DNA of 39,726 nt from Fragilaria radians (GCA_900642245.1 CAAAJI010000064.1:114630-154355), one strand, 5' to 3'. Counted from the first letter of the stretch, positions 10,479 through 21,554 are shown. Program-made: numbers and translations. The notes: generated by a model from the letters alone, not told the origin.

Positions 10479-13400
10479 ATGTCGGAGCGAATTAGTGAAG
10501 GAGATCGTCAGGATTCTGTTGATCATAATTATAGGCTTGGGCAAACAGCGTCAACGGATACTAATGATGTGACATCGTACAATTCAAGAATGCATCCAAA
10601 ATATCCACCAGCATACTCGTACCATCACAGCCATTCTCCGAAGCATCAACCGTACAGCTATCGAGGTATGCCTCCAAGTTATCCACCTCCTCACCATGGT
10701 AGGCATATTCCTCATGGATACCCTTATAGTACACCTCATCAAAGAGGGACTTCAAGCAATCCATCTCGTTTGCAAAGCGTTGTGACATCTTCCTTTAGCA
10801 TGGAAGACGAACGCGAAGATATCACTGGAAACAGAAATTACTATCTCTCGCGACCTTTGCCACAAGAGGAACGTCATCCATTGGAACTCAATTCAAATCG
10901 AGAGAACATTTCCACAGAAAATATTGGGGCAATGCGTGATGCACAACAAACAAGTGGAAATAGAGAGCCTCCTCCCCCACCTATGTTTGAACCTCGTTCC
11001 GTAAATACATCAATGGCAGTTCGAGTTCCTCCCAGTCCTGGAGATTCCATTCAAGAATCTCCAAGAATGTCCACAGATGGACCACCTAAAGTAACACCAG
11101 AAGTACTAAAGCGAAGTTTTTGGCATCACTCTCATCCTGCAGATTCGAGGCATCAAGCTGTAGCACATCCTGCATTTGCTCCTCCTAAGAGAGTCAAGGT
11201 TGTCGCGGGACGTAAGGAGCGTGAAATTTTCGTCACTCCCCGAACTCCCATGGAAGCGGAAGATTTGGGACGATCTAATTCTTGGGCTGGTCCAGAAGAA
11301 GATATGCATCGACACTATCATCAAGCGAATTCATTTCCAACTCCCTGGCAATCACCTCCACCACATCTTCGTCACCCTCCCTCCTCATATGGAGGGTATC
11401 CTGAACCCCCTGAAGATCATCCCCCGTATCCCTACTCTCGGAATTGGTCAACAGAGGAAGTTACAAGAAGTCGTACTGGTGCCTTTCGCGCTGTTTCTGC
11501 TCGAAATGCAAGTCGAGCTCATCCCCCTCCATATCCAAGTATGAACCCTAATCACCATGGGGGACACAGCTATCCACCACTCTCACATACGTGGAGTCGA
11601 GGAAGTGAGGAATGGCATCTTCCCCAAGAGCCTTGGAATCATTCACAATATAGAGATGATGTCGACAGTCGTGATATGGGAAGTCGATCCTTTTCGAGAG
11701 ATATGAGCTGGGATGATAGGGACCCTCGGCACCGTACGTATGAGCCACATTCCTATCCATACTACAATCGTTCTCCAGAAATTCATCACAAAGGTAATCC
11801 TGCTGGCCCCCCTGAAGTTATGGCTTCCAAGACCTCCTTCAAGGTGGATGAAAGCATGGAAGAAAGCCCTCCGTCATACCACGGCACCCTGACACTTCTA
11901 GCACAACCAGAGGACAAAATATCTTTGAGTGAAACTTTGTGCACCATTCGAGAGAATATTGAAGTATTTACTGCTACCAAAGCCGACGTGGAGGCACCAG
12001 CACCAGGGAGAAAGCACCCTGTTTCTGTTGGCCAAGTTGGTCTTCGGTGCATTCACTGTCGGCATACAACTAAGTCAAGTGACAGGGTGAAACGTGCGGT
12101 TTGCTATCCATCTTCCATTAAACGAATCTATAGAACAGTCATAGACATGAAACTCGACCACTTTGCTCATTGTCGTTTTGTTCCAAAAGCTTTAAAAAGT
12201 CGACTCGAAGAACTGAAAGCGATCAATACTCGAAGCACCGGTACAACAATGCAATACTTCGTCCGTGCGGCTGCTAAAATGGGTATGGTGGATGGAACGT
12301 CTGGAGTAAGGCTTGCCGAGGCAGATTCGAATGTTCAGCCTAAATGCTCGCCTCCACCAGCGGTAGAAATCCCTCGAGAGCTTAAACTGTCGCCTGGGAG
12401 TACTCCTAATAGTCCGCCAATCAAAGCAGTTGATTTTCAAATGGAATCCTCGTCCGACATAAGTACGCATTCTCCTATAGCAGACAAAAGCATTCGTCGC
12501 AACGATTCTGACAACTCTGAATTTTCTTCTGCTGTGGGATCGGAGGCTTCTGTTATTGAAGGTGACACGCTTCAGATTTTTATGGGAAAAACGACTTTGG
12601 CATTACCAGAAGATAAGATGGCACTGAGTCAGCTTCGCTGTTTCCTTCGCGAGAATGTATACGCCTTTGCAGCGTCAGATGAAGATATTGCTGTGCGGAC
12701 ACCAACAACTTTTAGCGTTGTTGTTGGTCAGGTTGGAATAGGATGCGTTCATTGTCACTCTCTTCCAGCAAAAGAGAGATCGAACAGAGCGGTTTGTTTC
12801 CCCTTTGCTATCAATCGAATCTACCAGTCAGTTGCTGACATTCAGCGCTTCCACTTGGGAGAATGTAAAATGGTGCCAATGGAAATCAGGGAAAAATTCC
12901 AGCTCCTCCAATCAGCAAGCTCCAAGGGATCTAAAGGACTCGCAACAAGGCAATATTGGATCACCTCGGCGAAAAAATTGGGTCTCGCTGATACAACGAA
13001 AGGAATAAGATTCATTCGTGACCCATTGGAACCTACATCTCAAGCTGTATCACTGGATATATTAGCACAAGTCGCTTCCAACGTCACAACTGTGGATCGA
13101 CCACTTGTACTTCCAGAAGATAAGCCATTCATTGCTGAATTTCTCTACGCTGTTATGGAACAACTACAACCATGTCGATTTACTGAAGCTGATCGTAACA
13201 AACGCAGACTAAAGGATGTTGGATGTATTGGTGTTGAATGCAAGCACTGCTCAGGTCAAGTGGAGAGTAGAAAATTTTTTTGGTCTTCAGTTAATGCGGT
13301 TGAATCTAATTTCGTCAGTGTACATACTCATATGATGGAATGTAAAATGATACCTCCAGAGTTGAAAGAAAATTTGTCATCCTTGAAACAGCTTCGAAAA

Positions 13401-13673
13401 GAGCAAACAGCAAAGCTAAAAACAGGCTCTCAGAAAGCCTTCTTCCAACGAGTTTGGCAGAGACTCCATCACGGAGCACAGAAAGAAGCTGAAAAGCAAC
13501 TTGACCCATGTGACGAGCAATCCAACAATGACGGCCCCATTGCGGATAGTGGTCTCTCAGATCATGAGTCCGATCTAGAGTCCAGTCCGATTGACGTGGA
13601 TGAACATGAGGGAAAAATTCAAGAAGCTAGTGAAGCTAAAAAAAGCGATACTTCAACTCAACAAGAGCTGTAG
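10479..13673 (+). CDS. Protein with three tandem C-x2-C...H-x3-C (putative zinc) modules
   Basis: This 1064-residue protein starts at the first ATG (10479) rather than a TTG 12 bases earlier. Residues 1-~465 are rich in Pro, His, Tyr and Ser and look disordered; a PPKRVKV stretch near 235 resembles a nuclear localisation signal. Three related modules follow, at ~472-611, ~706-846 and ~874-996. Each opens with PEDK, then VGQVG or an equivalent, then C-x2-C, and closes with H-x3-C. The ligand sets are C524/C527/H561/C565, C756/C759/H792/C796 and C921/C924/H951/C955. Modules 1 and 2 also share RAVC[YF]P and a trailing QY[FW]...A.K[ML]G segment. Module 3 is shorter between its Cys and His pairs (26 residues against 33 and 32) and lacks RAVC[YF]P. 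The C-terminus is acidic. I recall similar modules in other diatom proteins but know no assigned function; a nuclear or nucleic-acid role is a guess. Confidence 0.8.
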   Translation: MSERISEGDRQDSVDHNYRLGQTASTDTNDVTSYNSRMHPKYPPAYSYHHSHSPKHQPYSYRGMPPSYPPPHHGRHIPHGYPYSTPHQRGTSSNPSRLQSVVTSSFSMEDEREDITGNRNYYLSRPLPQEERHPLELNSNRENISTENIGAMRDAQQTSGNREPPPPPMFEPRSVNTSMAVRVPPSPGDSIQESPRMSTDGPPKVTPEVLKRSFWHHSHPADSRHQAVAHPAFAPPKRVKVVAGRKEREIFVTPRTPMEAEDLGRSNSWAGPEEDMHRHYHQANSFPTPWQSPPPHLRHPPSSYGGYPEPPEDHPPYPYSRNWSTEEVTRSRTGAFRAVSARNASRAHPPPYPSMNPNHHGGHSYPPLSHTWSRGSEEWHLPQEPWNHSQYRDDVDSRDMGSRSFSRDMSWDDRDPRHRTYEPHSYPYYNRSPEIHHKGNPAGPPEVMASKTSFKVDESMEESPPSYHGTLTLLAQPEDKISLSETLCTIRENIEVFTATKADVEAPAPGRKHPVSVGQVGLRCIHCRHTTKSSDRVKRAVCYPSSIKRIYRTVIDMKLDHFAHCRFVPKALKSRLEELKAINTRSTGTTMQYFVRAAAKMGMVDGTSGVRLAEADSNVQPKCSPPPAVEIPRELKLSPGSTPNSPPIKAVDFQMESSSDISTHSPIADKSIRRNDSDNSEFSSAVGSEASVIEGDTLQIFMGKTTLALPEDKMALSQLRCFLRENVYAFAASDEDIAVRTPTTFSVVVGQVGIGCVHCHSLPAKERSNRAVCFPFAINRIYQSVADIQRFHLGECKMVPMEIREKFQLLQSASSKGSKGLATRQYWITSAKKLGLADTTKGIRFIRDPLEPTSQAVSLDILAQVASNVTTVDRPLVLPEDKPFIAEFLYAVMEQLQPCRFTEADRNKRRLKDVGCIGVECKHCSGQVESRKFFWSSVNAVESNFVSVHTHMMECKMIPPELKENLSSLKQLRKEQTAKLKTGSQKAFFQRVWQRLHHGAQKEAEKQLDPCDEQSNNDGPIADSGLSDHESDLESSPIDVDEHEGKIQEASEAKKSDTSTQQEL

Positions 13674-15355
13674 TGTTGTGAAAAAGCGTAAGCAAAAAAT
13701 GTTTATTCTAAACTAAGGGGCATTACAATTTTTTTATGTTGTTCAATGAGTATTTTGAATCCTTAGTTCGCTCCCCTTGGAGTCTTTCTTATGGGAATAA
13801 TTCTTAAAATCGGTTTTTAGACACAAGGTTGTAGCGTGTTAGTACTCAGTTTTGGCGACTATTTTAATCAGTAAGCGAATTTCTCGATAGAGTGGTGTAT
13901 AGATGCTTCTATACTTCTCGAAATTCAAAGAAGGAATCAATATGTCCCCCAACTCCCAAAGAATATTGACTCTCTTTTTACCAATAACAAAAATGAATGA
14001 TACATAGGAACGAATCATGGAAGCTTTGATTAAAAACATAACTCGTATTTTTAATGCATGTAAATGACTATCAAGATTAGCCAAGATAATCCTTCATTCC
14101 AAAAAATGTTGTTTACAAACAAAATGACTGAATGGAGTAATTGTTGCAGATAAATACTTTTCAAGCTGTCATATAGGGTACGAAAAATGTACATATTCTC
14201 TGAAGTGATGTTGAAATTATAATTGTAAGAGGAATGAAAGAATAGTGAGGAATTCCAGAAGATTACTGAGATTTCATTAAAGTTGAGGATTCCTCCTGGT
14301 CTTTGTGGTGACTTTGCTAAATCTGAAAAGATTAAAAAAGGACTCACATGGATTTATGTATGTCAAATTGAAGGACACAAGACTTTAAAATGGCACTTGC
14401 GTACTTGAGAAAGGCTATGTAGTCCATACCTGTAAGGTAAGTATATTTCAACAGCTTAATTGCAAAAATTCCAGAAGTGGTGAAAAGCCAGAAATGCAAA
14501 AATTCCCGTTTATTGGTTTCAGCCTGATCATTATTTGGATTTATCTTGTAATTTTTTCATAAGATATTGAAACGCCTGGGTATATTATATTTCAAGGAAA
14601 ATCTGCATGTAAAAGTTATTTATCATTAAAAAGTTTCCAAAGGAATCCAAAGCAAAAAGAAAGCAATTGATATAGTTTTGCAAAATGAGAACAAGTTAAG
14701 ACAAGATGTAATTGAGAATGATAAAAAACAACTATATGCTTCTCAAGTATTGATATCATTTCATTTAGCGGATTTTGTCCTTAAATGCTATCCAAAATTC
14801 TTTTTCATGATGTTTTCGACAGTGCTCTTTATAAGTTTGATTTAAAGAAACACGTATATAGAACATGCAAATTCAGGTGTTGCAGAAATAAAGAAAGTTA
14901 TAGCCGGATATTTCTTAGCTGGCCTGTATGAATTAGCATGCTGTGCCAGTGTAAGTGTAAGTTAGGTTTGATATGAAAATGAAGGGAAAAGTGTACAAGG
15001 TTCTACATTTTGAGTTTTCCAAGTATTTAGAAGGCAAGAATTTTGTATTGGTAAGGTCGTCATACATCTGGCATTTCTAGACGCCATGGTATTCCTTCAA
15101 TTCCCTCTTAACAGTTCAGTAGGCTTAAGAATAACAACGCTATCAATTAACAGGGGTGAAGGATTGTTAATGTATCCAATTGAGTGAAACATCAACATAA
15201 ATCGTGTCATCGAAGAATGCATGTTGTCACTGTGGTGTCATCCCAGTTTCTTGGATAGGGTTCGACATAATGACGAACTTGTTTATGCTGACTCTATCGC
15301 TAATCCATTGATATTTCAGATTTTGTATGAAACAAAATTGTTTCCAGCAAGAGCG
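13674..15355. other. 1.7 kb AT-rich intergenic region
   Basis: This separates the zinc-module gene from the small plastid-protein gene and contains the latter's promoter. Overlapping minus-strand frames at 13839-14347 are open for about 80-100 codons, but show no motif and are not continuous in one frame. The ATG at 15221 is in frame with the downstream gene, but the extra 45 residues look like translated leader. Nothing else is clear. Confidence 0.45.
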
Positions 15356-15784
15356 ATGATGAATACCTCTCTCTGGATCTTTCTTTTTATCTGCGCATCA
15401 TGTGTTTCGTTTCAAATACCTTCTCCCATGAAATCAATAGGGAAGGATCCCGCTATGAGAAAGGACATTTTCCTAGTGAATGATGACAAGCAAGGCATTG
15501 CCACCGAAGCCATGACGGACGATGATAGCCGTGCAGTATCTGCGGTGGAATCGTTAGAGAGAAAAATGTCACGTTGGGAAGCAACTGATGAAGAAGTTAA
15601 GGCGGCAACACTTGGGGGGATTACTCCTGGTGGACTAGGAGGCAAGCAGCGGAATGATGGTTTCGATATTGGCTTATACATTGCCTTCCCATTCATGATT
15701 CTTGGATCGCTTCTTTTTGCATTTTTCCCCTTGATCATGGATAAAATTGATGTTTCGAGTGTCGGACCACCCCCTACCGTATGA
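15356..15784 (+). CDS. Small single-span membrane protein, probably plastid-targeted
   Basis: This 142-residue protein starts at the tandem ATGs at 15356/15359. The in-frame ATG at 15221 would put 45 polar residues before the signal peptide and is rejected. The N-terminus MMNTSLWIFLFICASCVS, followed by FQIPSPMKS, is a hydrophobic signal peptide with Phe at the predicted +1 site. That is the bipartite presequence pattern (ASAFAP-like) of proteins entering secondary red plastids. The mature part has a charged segment (SLERKMSRWEATDEEVKAA), a Gly-rich turn (TLGGITPGGLGGKQ), one transmembrane helix (LYIAFPFMILGSLLFAFFP) and a short Pro-rich tail. I do not recognise the family. The size and single helix would suit a thylakoid or photosystem accessory subunit, but that is inference only. 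Confidence 0.7.
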   Translation: MMNTSLWIFLFICASCVSFQIPSPMKSIGKDPAMRKDIFLVNDDKQGIATEAMTDDDSRAVSAVESLERKMSRWEATDEEVKAATLGGITPGGLGGKQRNDGFDIGLYIAFPFMILGSLLFAFFPLIMDKIDVSSVGPPPTV

Positions 15785-16270
15785 TTTACTTGACTATTCA
15801 TTGCTATCTACCCTTCATTTTAACTCCATCGAATTGATCTAAACAATAGCCCAATGGTTAAATGTTTATTTTGGAGGTCCATATACTTTCATTTCTAGGA
15901 AGAAACCTGAGATTTACTATTATTGACATTTAAATTGAAGGATAAACTCGTTAGATCTTTCATTAATGTTGGTGAAATGTCGATCTTAACCTATGAACTG
16001 CCATGTTTCTCAAAGCCTCAATTATTAATCGGTTGTATACCGTGAGATCATGAGTGACAATCGTTTCGAATAAATGCGTAAGAAACTAGGTATCAAACAG
16101 AAATCCATGAATTGAAATTCCTTAAAGCCATTCTAAATTATGTTAAGAGTATAAAACTATACATGAAAATAAATCAATAAGGAATATTCATGGGACGAGG
16201 ATAACTCCTTAAGTTTTTCTGGATACTACTTTCTAGTCTTTAATTTATTTCAATATCCAAAGATCTCCGA
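15785..16270. other. Convergent intergenic spacer
   Basis: This 486-bp AT-rich spacer lies between the stops of two convergent genes and should hold both 3' UTRs and poly(A) sites. AATAAA occurs on the plus strand near 16070. Nothing else is seen. Confidence 0.5.
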
Positions 16271-17517
16271 TTATGCAAAAACAAATAATCCAAGAATAAA
16301 GGCTTCGTACGCAATCGTCATGAGGTGCCAACGAAGATCCAGGCTTGCTGATTTTGCTGCATTAGCAAACAATCTAAAGACAGCGACAATCAAGGCACCG
16401 CTTAACGATGAAGACTTCCAGAACATTCGGGTCTTAATTAATCCAGATCCGTCTGAACCGTACTGAATTAGAATACAAGAAACAAATTTATAAATGCCAA
16501 GACATAAAATTGTCAAACCCAATAACTGCGACATAAATTTGTCCCCAACATAAAACGGCGCATCAATTCCGTGAGCTGCAGATTCTACACTTCCCTCAGG
16601 AGGTGAGTGCAAAAATGCTCCCGTCCACTCAAGATAAATATCATCCCGAGGAACATAAGGAATCACGACTCCAGGAAAGAACAAGTCGCGTCCTGCAATC
16701 AAACTCATGACTCCACATCCGATTAGCATAACAGTGCGAGCAGTGATACGACTAACGACGCTTCGTTCAGATTTTCCTTTTGGTAAAAGTACTGCGGGTC
16801 CTCTTGTCGTGACACTTTGGCGGGCTAGGAAAAACATCATTACTGCCGCTTCGAATGTAAGTAACCCCATAATCAACTTCGGCATGGCATCAGCACCAGC
16901 AACTTGGAAATCCTCAAGATAGTAAGCGTAGAAAGAAGTAATCAGAAGATTGATAGCAGCAGAAGAAGCAAGAATGGGTCGAAAATGCCCTCGTTTCCAT
17001 TGCGCGTTTGTAGGGTGAAACAAAATAGGCATTAATTTGTGTAAATGTAACCCGACAGTTGCCGCTCCCAACACTTTTCGAACAAAAAATGAGCCCATAT
17101 TGTTTTCGTCTGTGGTTTTCGACTGAATAGCACTCAATCCACCTTGAGTTGACTTCCATCCATTGCTGTCGTCAAACCATTGTGTCGATTTTGTGAAGTG
17201 CTACAGAAAAAAATTAGCAAAAAAAATACATCACTCAACGATCAATTACAAACCCACTTAACAAATATCACACTGCCACTTACAAGATAAGCTTCATCTA
17301 TTGCACCTAGAAATGGTTTTCCAGTAGCTAACAGGTCTCTTAAACCTAACACCCAAACAACTCCAGAACAAATAAGAACAGTGAAAACCAAAGCAAGAGG
17401 AGGAAGATGCTCGGCGAGTACAATACTTGATTTACCAACATCATGGGAAAGCTTAGCTGGATCGTGCTTTACAACAGCATTGCTCTTAGTCGATTTCTTT
17501 CCGCGTCTGGTTGTCAT
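16271..17517 (-). CDS. Polytopic membrane protein, family not recognised (exons 17517-17254, 17200-16271)
   Basis: The joined product is 397 residues. Exon 1 starts at ATG 17517 with a basic, hydrophilic N-terminus (MTTRRGKKSTKSNA), then a first hydrophobic helix (LALVFTVLICSGVVWVLGL). The donor TGG|GTTTGT at 17254/17253 and acceptor CTGTAG|CAC at 17201/17200 are both phase 0, giving a 53-bp intron with a T-rich tract before the AG. A second in-phase GT lies 9 bases upstream on the coding strand (VIF|GTTAAG) and fits the consensus less well. Exon 2 adds six or seven further hydrophobic segments, one with two His (GLHLHKLMP) and one amphipathic loop (RDDIYLEWTGAFLHSPPEG). There is no signal peptide. 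A TGACGT element sits about 10 bases before the ATG on the coding strand. I know no family match; function is unknown. Confidence 0.75.
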
Positions 17518-18672
17518 TGTTACGTCAAATTACTTCGAAGAAAAACAGTGGTTACAATGAGATTAGGCAACATGTGATTTAAATTAACATTGGCCGTTTG
17601 AGCGTTAAACTGGATTCGTTCTGTCGTGTAGCTGCAGATAATAATCTTATAACCGCCAAAAAACCCATTACGGACTTTTTTTCCACGACCCTTTAAAATG
17701 TGTTGGTTTTAACGTCACACAATGCTGTATCGATTTAAAAGAAATGTGCATATGGGCTTGATCTTTTCATCCAAAATGCAACTTAAAGCAGATGCAAGTA
17801 AAATTAACCTAATTTTGTTTTCAATTATAACAGCGCATTTTCCTGTCCCAATAGAATACTTTGACAAGCCCCTGTAGCATGGTCACAGTCCTCATTCTGG
17901 GGTTAAGGGAAGATCAAATATCTTAGGATGGAGAAGATTTTAGCTTACTCCTTTTTCTGGGAGCAGAAATCCAGAGGAGTTTGTCCATTTCCTTAAAAGG
18001 CAGCAACACAGTAATCTGGAAATGACAATGGCTTTTCTCAGGCTACAAATTGAGCCTTTTTTAGCTTTTTGCTCCCGGAGATAGCTTGAAACATTGTTGT
18101 ATTGTAATTGTGATTTTCTCATTATTCACATTATTGATTAATCATTTTTGTACCAATCCATATAATTATACCTCATAGTATCTTAACTTGACGTTTGTGC
18201 ATAGCGGTTTGGTAATATCTTTATTCAAACACCTTTACACCTTCATGATTGATTTGATCAGGAAGTTACAGAAAATAAGTTAAAATAAATTGAAAAATAT
18301 CTCTTTCATGTCTTCCAGTGTGCATAGTAATTTCAAAGGCGACAACACCCAATTACAAAGATCTTAACTTCGTTCCGAAATACGATTAAGTACAAGGCAT
18401 ACCCTAGAAGGATCAAAGTAGTTTTTTGGTTTAGGAGTTTTTTTACCATACATGCCATCTACTGTATCTCTATCAAGGCGTAGAGAGGGTTGATAGGAAA
18501 GTTGTGACTATTCCGACTTAATCGAAAGTTGTTCTTTCTCATAAATAATGCTGCGAAATGTTTTATAGTATAGACTGAGAGCAGTGTATGATTTCTACAT
18601 TGTATCCAGTCGCGAAGTCCTTTATAAGATCATTTCTTGCCGTTTCTCAAGTTTCCTTCAGAAACAAGAAAC
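17518..18672. other. 1.15 kb intergenic region
   Basis: This holds the promoter of the polytopic membrane protein gene and the 3' flank of the EGF gene. TGACGT/ACGTCA occurs at 17522-17527, directly before the membrane-protein start. A 60-codon minus-strand frame at 17940-18122 has no recognisable feature. Nothing else is supported. Confidence 0.45.
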
Positions 18673-19506
18673 TCAGAGCATTTCAATATTATCCAGCTCT
18701 TTTGGGTCGAACGAATATGCCATGGTAGTCTTCATCATATCAACATTTCTGCGATATCCTCGTCGATAATTGTATCGTCGAATGATTAGTATGATGAAGA
18801 CAGAAACTAATATCACACCTAGAGTGACTCCAATAAAACCAACCGGATTATGACTTTCGCTTTCTTCTATTTCTTGTATAATCGTGGGGGGTATCTGATT
18901 TGGATTCAATGTACAGGAGGTTTGATCGAAACCAGGCGGACAATGGCAACCATATGTCTCGGTGATATTACTCTTCAGTACGCACGTGCCTCCATGAAAA
19001 CAAAATGTGTAATCTGGGCATGTTTTAAACGGAATCTGGCACAAGTCACCAGTGAATTCTCCATGACAATGACACTCGAATTCCGAATCATCTTCTAAGC
19101 TGACCCGACAACCTCCATTATTCTGGCACCTTAGGGGGCAAGTCTCTTCGCAAAAGGGACCGCCATAACCAGGCTTACAAACGCATCGATTAAATTCGTT
19201 GAACTGATCAGCCAACGAGCATTTTCCTCTATTCTGACAATCATCATCTCTTTGACAGGCGTCAATATTTTCAAAACTGTTTAAATAGTCGTCCCCTTCA
19301 TCAACACCACCAACATTCTCAGTACCATTTACATGCACCTTAGCTCCATCCGAACCCGTAACGCTTGCACTTTTGGATTCAACTTTCATTTCGCCTGTAT
19401 TACTAGCGCCATCAGGATTAATTGCTTCGACGCCGTGGCTTCCTCTTATTAGAGTTGTGAAGTAGAAAGCAAGAAAAAAGATGTAGTCATGCAGACTTTT
19501 CCTCAT
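18673..19506 (-). CDS. Type I membrane protein with three EGF-like domains
   Basis: This 277-residue protein begins at ATG 19506 with a signal peptide (DYIFFLAFYFTTLIRGSHG). A polar linker spans ~27-80. Three Cys-rich EGF-like domains follow: ~84-119 (C-x5-C, then CVCKPGYGGPFC), ~123-156 (CPLRCQNNGGC, ending CHCHGEFTGDLC) and ~163-198 (CPDYTFCFHGGTC, ending CHCPPGFDQTSC). A Pro/Glu stalk leads to one membrane helix at ~222-242 (PVGFIGVTLGVILVSVFIIL). The short basic tail contains RRYNYRRGYRR. The layout is that of an adhesion or receptor-type surface protein. Each EGF unit shows the C-x-C...G...C ending of the family. No kinase or other signalling domain is attached. The ligand and role are unknown. 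Confidence 0.85.
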   Translation of the reverse strand: MRKSLHDYIFFLAFYFTTLIRGSHGVEAINPDGASNTGEMKVESKSASVTGSDGAKVHVNGTENVGGVDEGDDYLNSFENIDACQRDDDCQNRGKCSLADQFNEFNRCVCKPGYGGPFCEETCPLRCQNNGGCRVSLEDDSEFECHCHGEFTGDLCQIPFKTCPDYTFCFHGGTCVLKSNITETYGCHCPPGFDQTSCTLNPNQIPPTIIQEIEESESHNPVGFIGVTLGVILVSVFIILIIRRYNYRRGYRRNVDMMKTTMAYSFDPKELDNIEML

Positions 19507-21554
19507 TGAAAAACCACTGACCTTCCAGGGTTTTGTATGACTTTTTATTTAGGAACCCGACTTCTTAATCTTAATTCGATCATAAGGTTATAGGAACTCA
19601 ACTTTGTTTTGGGCATCTTGCGTTCCTTTTTTTTGATGCGAAGACTGAAAGATGAATATCAAGTTGCCTAGAAACAGAGCTCATCTTGTCATTTTGATAA
19701 GATTGCAATAAAGAGGAAATAAAAAAATGTATTATTCTAGACATAACTTCAAAATATGAAAATTGCAAAACACATGATAACTTCATCCAGAAGAATACTC
19801 TGAACTTTTTAGCTTTTCCCCTCTATTTACGTAGCATAAAGCTGCCATCTACCTGATTGAAGGAAAGTCCTTGTGGTTTATAAACATACACAGATATTGC
19901 AAAATAAAAATGTCTCTACAAGATACAAGGGGAAAGACAAGACTGGCACCATAATTGTAGTACTCAATTGGAGACATATTCTGTGGTATCATTTTTTAAT
20001 TGCAACTTTGTAAGTAAGCACAAGCAAGATCAGTATCGCGACTTGGGTTAATAGTTGGAAGTCAAGAATATCATGCATCATTTATCAAATAAAGCATGGT
20101 TTTATAGAAAGATGACTCGCAACACCTTTTCATGGCAGGTTCTTGGTATCTTCCTCTTCAGTTATAATGAGGGAAATATTTAATTACTATTTTCCTTGAG
20201 GTAATTGAGAATGAGAAACTTTAATGCATTTTTTGCCAAGGCAGTTGAAGCACATAAGAATCGGATGACCAAGATGGTTCTGACATGCCTTGACGTATGA
20301 ATCAAGAAGATAATATCTAACACTATAGGTTCTGAGCAATATCCAGTCTAATAGTAATGTGTACCGGTAGTGGACACGTCCATTATTGTTTGTACGAGCA
20401 AATAGTAATAGAATTAAGATATTCTTTTATTTACACATCTAGTCATGGACAGTTATAAGTTAACTGATCCTTTCATTCCTTCCACAAATTTGGATGACAG
20501 TGAATCATCTGGCAAATTAGTGATCGACAAAGACGGCAAGAATCATGATATAAAAAAGATCAGATGACACCCCCAACTCTTCAATATCTTGGAAGTTGAA
20601 GTTCCACTCCCAGCTTGTCCTTAGTGAGAGTTGAACAGTTGCTCCCAACTCTTCAAGCAAAGGTACAGACACGAGATAAAACAACTCTTCATGAGAAGGT
20701 CAAACATCGCTTCAAGAGAAGTTCTTAAGCTGCACTAGAATGGTCTTAAAAAGATTATATTTTTACATTGTGTATATTCTGTACTCAGCATAGAGCAGGT
20801 TCTTGCTTTTGGATTGAGACTGCTTCCATCATAATTGCATTGATGACCCCTTGTCATATCACCTGAAAATGAAAGAAATCTATGAAATCATTGGGCCGAA
20901 GAAAAGTTACGTCTTTGTTTTAAAAGTCAAAGCAACTACCAGTTTGAAGTGATATATCATTGAGGAAAAAGATGTATACAGTCCTTGAAGGATGTAGCTT
21001 AGTGTGATTAATCATTTGGAAGAAATATATTGGTCCCTTTGTAGAGCCTGTCTGATCGTGATATCAGCCTTTTACTAACAGCATAATCCAAAGATTGAGT
21101 ATAGCATTCCAAAACTGAAAAAAGAAATGCTTCTAGCAAAGAAATTCCTATTTGCATGCTTATTGAGTTCGTCTAGTATTTGCTCTAAGTTCAGTTGAAT
21201 TTATGTTCTAATTTTGTAGATTATTTAAGTCCATCTGGAAATCAATCTTTGACCCTTATTGTGGTTATATGGCAATCAACAATTAAGAAGGCAATATTAT
21301 CATTTTTGCCAAATTCAATTCACACTGCATGTCCTTTTTCTCTCATACACTATCGCTGCTTAAATCATTTCAATCAAGCATTTTTGTGCTACAAATGGCC
21401 TTAACTTATATTACCACTAGTCAGTTAACCTTTTTCATAGATAAAGTCTCTGCTTCCCGTTCCAATAATATTTGAGAAATCACACTGCACTGAGAAATGC
21501 AAAAGTTAATGCATACGGAACAAAAATGCAAGAAATTATCTGCATAACATCCAT
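19507..21554. other. 2 kb intergenic region with possible degraded coding sequence
   Basis: The left part is the EGF gene promoter and the right part the 3' flank of TGS1. Between 20444 and ~21400 the plus strand has scattered protein-like pieces, such as a 40-codon frame from ATG 20444 and a VEQLLPTLQAKVQ-like stretch near 20630. They are in different frames and broken by stops. The 13-mer CCCAACTCTTCAA occurs twice, near 20573 and 20645. This may be an old relic; no family is recognised. Confidence 0.3.

Noticed and set aside
13839..14347. Overlapping minus-strand frames of 81 and 98 codons
   Set aside because: They are in different frames, lack motifs, and have no plausible splice that joins them into a known family.
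15221..15355. 45-codon N-terminal extension of the plastid protein
   Set aside because: It would bury the signal peptide behind polar residues; the tandem ATG at 15356 gives a proper targeting signal.
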